Assembly: GCF_000455125.1 (NCBI RefSeq)
Contig: NZ_AUWR01000054.1
Span: 1-64,000, forward strand
DNA: 64,000 bases
Origin: Mycobacterium sp. UM_WGJ
Lineage (GTDB): Bacteria > Actinomycetota > Actinomycetes > Mycobacteriales > Mycobacteriaceae
Reading direction: 5' to 3'
The position numbers and the translations under genes are program-made. The notes beneath the pieces are model-generated. The model made no database searches, was not told the DNA's origin, and saw only the letters and a list, made by a program, of their open reading frames with translations. Below are positions 60,800 to 64,000 of this stretch, in pieces; positions within the stretch are counted from its first letter, which is position 1; each line of letters begins with the position of its first letter.

Positions 60800-61036
60800 A
60801 TGAGCGTGTACCGGGTGATCGACATCATCGGGACCAGTCCGTCATCCTGGGAGAACGCCGCGGCCGAAGCGGTGCACCGGGCCAAGCAGACCATCGACGA
60901 CATCCGCGTCGCCCAGGTCGTCGAGCAGGACCTCACCCTCGACGACAAAGGCGGGATCATCTACCGCACCAAACTGCGCATCTCCTTCAAGATCCGCCCG
61001 CCGAAGTCATCCAAGCCGGCTGACGAATCGAGCTAA
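60800..61036 (+). CDS. Dodecin flavoprotein
   Basis: A 78-residue protein that forms hollow dodecamers storing flavin or CoA. SVYRVIDIIGTSPSSWENAA is the family start, followed by a helix and VEQDLTLDDKGGIIYRTKLRISFKI. The ATG follows a GGAGGAG ribosome-binding site. Divergent from dnaE1 and 8 bases ahead of the methyltransferase gene. The M. tuberculosis dodecin (Rv0379) is elsewhere. Confidence 0.92.
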   Translation: MSVYRVIDIIGTSPSSWENAAAEAVHRAKQTIDDIRVAQVVEQDLTLDDKGGIIYRTKLRISFKIRPPKSSKPADESS

Positions 61037-61044
61037 CGACCTCG

Positions 61045-61806
61045 ATGTCACGTAGCTTCGACGATTTGGTGGCCGAGGCCGCCGCCGCACCCGTCGACGG
61101 CTGGGACTTCTCCTGGCTTGACGGCCGCGCCACCGAGCAGCGCCCCTCCTGGGGCTATCAGCGCCTCATGAGTCAGCGTCTCGCGGCCGCCTCGGCCGGT
61201 CTGGACCTGCAGACCGGCGGCGGCGAAGTGCTGGCCGGCGCCGAGGTGTTCCCGCCGGCCATGGCCGCCACCGAGTCGTGGCCGCCCAACGCGGCGCGCG
61301 CCACCCAGTTGCTGCATCAGCGGGGCGTCGTGGTGATAGCCACACCGGATCACCCGCCGCTGCCGTTCGCCGATGAAGCGTTCGACCTGGTCACCAGTCG
61401 GCACCCCATCGTGGTGTGGTGGTCGGAGATCGCCCGGGTGCTCAAGCCGGGCGGCAGCTATCTGGCCCAGCACATCGGGCCGGGCACGGTCGGTGAGCTG
61501 GCCGACTACTTCGACGCGCCGCCCGCGGCCCGGCATGCCGCGTTGGACGTGGCGGGCCAGGTCGCCGAGGCGCAGGCCGCCGGCCTGCAGCCGGTGGACG
61601 CCCGCATGGAGCGGCTGCGAGTCGAGTTCTTCGACGTCGGGTCGGTGATCTACTTCCTGCGCAAGGTGATCTGGATCGTGCCGGGCTTCACCGCCGAAGG
61701 CTACCTGGACCGACTGCGTGCGTTGCACGACCGGATCGCAACCGACGGCCCGTTCGTCGCGCACGCTACCCGCGTGCTGATCGACGCCAAAAAGCCGGAG
61801 CGCTGA
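61045..61806 (+). CDS. Class I SAM-dependent methyltransferase
   Basis: A 253-residue methyltransferase. The SAM-binding region is degenerate at motif I (LQTGGGEVLAGAEVFPP) but has LPFADEAFDLVTSRHPIVVW as motif II-III and ARVLKPGGSYLAQHIGPG as motif IV. Belongs to the UbiE/Methyltransf_11-like group. Substrate unknown. Probably co-transcribed with dodecin; convergent with the pseudouridine synthase gene, one base apart. Confidence 0.88.
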   Translation: MSRSFDDLVAEAAAAPVDGWDFSWLDGRATEQRPSWGYQRLMSQRLAAASAGLDLQTGGGEVLAGAEVFPPAMAATESWPPNAARATQLLHQRGVVVIATPDHPPLPFADEAFDLVTSRHPIVVWWSEIARVLKPGGSYLAQHIGPGTVGELADYFDAPPAARHAALDVAGQVAEAQAAGLQPVDARMERLRVEFFDVGSVIYFLRKVIWIVPGFTAEGYLDRLRALHDRIATDGPFVAHATRVLIDAKKPER

Positions 61807-61807
61807 C

Positions 61808-62728
61808 TCAGCGCCGCAACACCTCCAAAGCGTGCTGCAGATCGGCCGGGTATTCGCTGGTGATCTCGATGCGCCGCCCGTCGCCGGGATGCGCGAATGC
61901 CAGAGCGCGCGCGTGCAGCCACTGCCGTTCCAGCCCGAGCTTGCGCGCCAGCGTGGGGTCGGCGCCGTAGGTGAGGTCGCCGCAGCAGGGATGCCGCAGG
62001 GCCGAGAAGTGCACCCGGATTTGGTGGGTACGGCCGGTTTCCAGGTGCACGTCGAGCAGGCTCGCGGCGACGAACGCCTCCACGGTGTCGTAGTGGGTGA
62101 TGCTGTGCCGCCCGTCGGCGGTCACGGTGAACTTCCAGTCCGGTCCGTGATGCCGCCCGATCGGCGCGTCGATGGTGCCGCTGGACGGATCCGGATGGCC
62201 CTGCACCAGGGCGTGATAGCGCTTTTCCACGGTGCGCGCCTTGAACGCGCGTTTGAGCGCGGTGTAGGCGCGTTCGGAGATCGCCACCACCATCACCCCC
62301 GAAGTCCCGACATCGAGCCGGTGCACGATGCCCTGGCGCTCGGGGACGCCCGACGTGGTGATCCGGTAGCCGGCCGCCGCCAAGCCCCCGAGCACGGTCG
62401 GCCCGCTCCAGCCCACGGAGGCGTGCGCGGCCACCCCGGCGGGCTTGTCCACGGCGACGATGTCGGCATCGGAGTACAGGATCGTCATGCCCTCGACCTC
62501 GGCCGGGGTGTTCTCCAGCGGTGGCGGCGCTTCGGGCAGTCGCACCTGTAACCACGCCCCGGAGACGAGCCGGTCGGACTTGCCGGCGGCTGCGCCGTCC
62601 AGTTCCACATCGCCGTTCTCGGCCAGGGTGGCCACCACGTTGCGCGACAGGCCCAGCAGGCGGGCCAGCCCGGCGTCCACGCGCATGCCGGCCAGCCCCT
62701 CGGGGACCGGCATGGATCGTTCGGTCAC
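61808..62728 (-). CDS. RluA-family pseudouridine synthase
   Basis: Isomerises uridine to pseudouridine in rRNA. From GTG 62728 the protein has 306 residues, close to Rv1540. An S4 RNA-binding domain (about 12-65) is followed by the catalytic domain with Asp139 in [26 protein letters not shown], and [12 protein letters not shown]. Four bases after the lspA stop region in the same direction; lspA-rluA pairing is common in bacteria. Which rRNA position is modified cannot be told. Confidence 0.93.
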   Translation of the reverse strand: MTERSMPVPEGLAGMRVDAGLARLLGLSRNVVATLAENGDVELDGAAAGKSDRLVSGAWLQVRLPEAPPPLENTPAEVEGMTILYSDADIVAVDKPAGVAAHASVGWSGPTVLGGLAAAGYRITTSGVPERQGIVHRLDVGTSGVMVVAISERAYTALKRAFKARTVEKRYHALVQGHPDPSSGTIDAPIGRHHGPDWKFTVTADGRHSITHYDTVEAFVAASLLDVHLETGRTHQIRVHFSALRHPCCGDLTYGADPTLARKLGLERQWLHARALAFAHPGDGRRIEITSEYPADLQHALEVLRR

Positions 62729-62735
62729 AGCCGCA

Positions 62736-63374
62736 TCAGGGTTGCTCGCCGTCGCCGTCGCCGTCGTCGTCGTCGGCAGCACCCACTGGACGCGGCTGCG
62801 CAGCATCGTCGCCGGCACGGCGGCGACCCCCCGCGTCGAAGTCGAAGCCGAACACCGACAGCGCCACCAGCAGGATCGCACCGCCCACCACGGCGGGGTC
62901 GGCGACATTGAACACCGGCCACCAGCCGATCGACAGGAAGTCGACCACGTGGCCCTGCAGATGCCCGGGCGCCCGGAAGAACCGGTCCACCAGGTTGCCC
63001 AACGCGCCGCCGAGGATCATCCCCAGCCCGATCGCCCACCACGGCGACACCAGGCGGCGCGACATCCAGATGATGCCAAGCACCACTGAGCTGGCGATCA
63101 GTGTCAACACCCAGGTGTAGCTGGTGGCCATCGAGAACGCGGCGCCGGAGTTGCGGACCAGCGTCCAGGTGACGGTGTCGCCGATGATCGACACCGGCTG
63201 GCCGGGGGTCAGCATCTTCACCGCGAGCACCTTGGTGACGACGTCGGCCAGCAGCACCACCGCGGCCACGGACAGCAGCAGCCCCAGCCGGCGGGGCGGG
63301 GCAGCGGATTCCGTCTCAGCTGCCGCGACCGGGTCCACCTCCGTCGCGGTGGAGTCGGTTGTCTCGTCAGTCAC
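62736..63374 (-). CDS. lspA: Lipoprotein signal peptidase
   Basis: Cleaves the signal peptide of lipoproteins after Lgt has modified the cysteine. The 212-residue protein has four helices; the two catalytic aspartates lie in [12 protein letters not shown] and [11 protein letters not shown], and [23 protein letters not shown] is the family block. A 25-residue acidic N-terminal extension and a C-terminal Asp/Gly tail are cytoplasmic. GTG 63374 matches the start of Rv1539; ATGs at 63386/63383 are alternatives. Confidence 0.94.
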   Translation of the reverse strand: MTDETTDSTATEVDPVAAAETESAAPPRRLGLLLSVAAVVLLADVVTKVLAVKMLTPGQPVSIIGDTVTWTLVRNSGAAFSMATSYTWVLTLIASSVVLGIIWMSRRLVSPWWAIGLGMILGGALGNLVDRFFRAPGHLQGHVVDFLSIGWWPVFNVADPAVVGGAILLVALSVFGFDFDAGGRRRAGDDAAQPRPVGAADDDDGDGDGEQP

Positions 63375-63416
63375 GCTCTCCATCATCCCTTAACCCGGGT
63401 GCGGCATGATCGCGGC

Positions 63417-64000
63417 ATGCTGTCCAAGCGTCTCACCGTCATCACCACCGGGGGCACCATCTCCTGCAGCACCGGAGGCGACGGGGCGCTGCGGCCCGCC
63501 CGCAGCGGCTCGGACCTGCTCGCGGACACCGGCGCCGCCGATGTCACCGTGGTGGATCTGATGGCGCGAGACAGCTCGGAGCTGGGCCCGGCCGACTGGT
63601 CGCAGCTTCTCGCCGCGGTCAACGCCGCGGTGGACGGCGGCGCCGACGGCGTTGTGGTCACCCACGGCACCGACACCTGCGAAGAGGGTGCGCTCTGGCT
63701 GGAACTCGGCTATCGCGGGGATGCGCCGGTCGTGCTGACCGGGGCTCAGCGCGGTGCGGACGCGCCCGACGCCGACGGGCCGGGCAACCTGCGCGACGCC
63801 CTGGCGGTGGCCGCCGATCCGGCGGCCCGGGGGCTGGGGGTGCTGATGTGCTTCGCCGGCCGGGTACTGGCCCCGCTGGGCCTGCAGAAGACGACCATCA
63901 CCGGGCTGACCGGTTTCACCGGTCCGCTGCTGGGCAGCGTCACCGACGGTCACGTCACACTGTCCGGCGACAAGACTCGGCCCTACCTCGGTGCACCGGC
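63417..64000 (+). CDS. ansA: L-asparaginase (5' part, runs off the window)
   Basis: The first 194 residues of a type I/II asparaginase, continuing past the window end. Conserved motifs: [11 protein letters not shown] with the nucleophilic threonine (Thr11 by count) and [12 protein letters not shown] with the second threonine and aspartate, then [19 protein letters not shown]. Converts asparagine to aspartate and ammonia. Same divergent position to lspA as Rv1538c. Confidence 0.93.
   Translation, partial: MLSKRLTVITTGGTISCSTGGDGALRPARSGSDLLADTGAADVTVVDLMARDSSELGPADWSQLLAAVNAAVDGGADGVVVTHGTDTCEEGALWLELGYRGDAPVVLTGAQRGADAPDADGPGNLRDALAVAADPAARGLGVLMCFAGRVLAPLGLQKTTITGLTGFTGPLLGSVTDGHVTLSGDKTRPYLGAP

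Overview
This is a high-GC chromosomal window from a mycobacterium. The pupylation ligase PafA with PafB and PafC, PdtaR, the class III cyclase related to Rv1625c, RipD, BioQ, BsaP, DnaE1 with an active-looking PHP motif, and a HisA of the dual PriA type are together a mycobacterial signature. From about 4.1 kb to the end, the gene order is the M. tuberculosis H37Rv block Rv1626 back to Rv1538c, read in reverse and with many M. tuberculosis-specific stretches absent. The first 4.1 kb is the paf locus (Rv2095c-Rv2097c in M. tuberculosis), so a synteny junction lies between pafA and pdtaR. I cannot name the species; gene content and intact biotin locus suggest a non-tuberculous mycobacterium.

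Layout. 0-4.1 kb: pafA, a secreted protein, pafB, pafC and a small DUF2510 membrane protein, all leftward. 4.1-7.4 kb: pdtaR, tRNA-Leu(CAA), two small membrane proteins and the adenylate cyclase. 7.4-10.1 kb: three accessory rightward genes (esterase, HdeD-like, DUF4190) where M. tuberculosis has cydABDC. 10.1-19.6 kb: leftward trpE, a trp-associated membrane gene, trpC, trpB, trpA, lgt, then a TM2 protein, pykA and tesB. 19.8-23.5 kb: bcp and three related coiled-coil genes. 23.5-30.1 kb: one leftward histidine operon hisD-C-B-H-A-impA-hisF-hisI. 30.2-32.1 kb: a small accessory island with two deazaflavin-reductase-like genes, a methyltransferase remnant and a VapBC-type pair. 32.1-36.4 kb: nadA-B-C facing the regulator nrtR across a shared palindromic operator.

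36.4-44 kb: a secreted lipase, a DUF2567 membrane gene, bsaP, bioB, the regulator bioQ, then bioA, bioF, bioD and a 2'-5' RNA ligase-like gene, with BioQ-type palindromes in front of bioB/bioQ and bioF. 44-50.6 kb: ripD, an OafA-like acyltransferase, treX and a ThrE-like exporter. 50.7-57 kb: ilvA, a deazaflavin reductase and an accessory mix ending in a MerR regulator facing a flavin-binding PPOX protein. 57.1 kb to the end: dnaE1, dodecin, a methyltransferase, an RluA-type pseudouridine synthase, lspA and the 5' part of ansA.

The strongest unexplained signals are: a 57-bp tandem repeat that reads in frame into the 5' end of hisF and has a further copy after the cyclase gene; a cluster of three related coiled-coil proteins, two with DivIVA-like starts; and a set of perfect palindromes in the accessory island. 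Several genes have a TANNNT box 6-7 bases before the start codon and almost no room for a leader, which fits the leaderless transcripts common in mycobacteria. No CRISPR array, rRNA gene, insertion sequence or prophage was seen.
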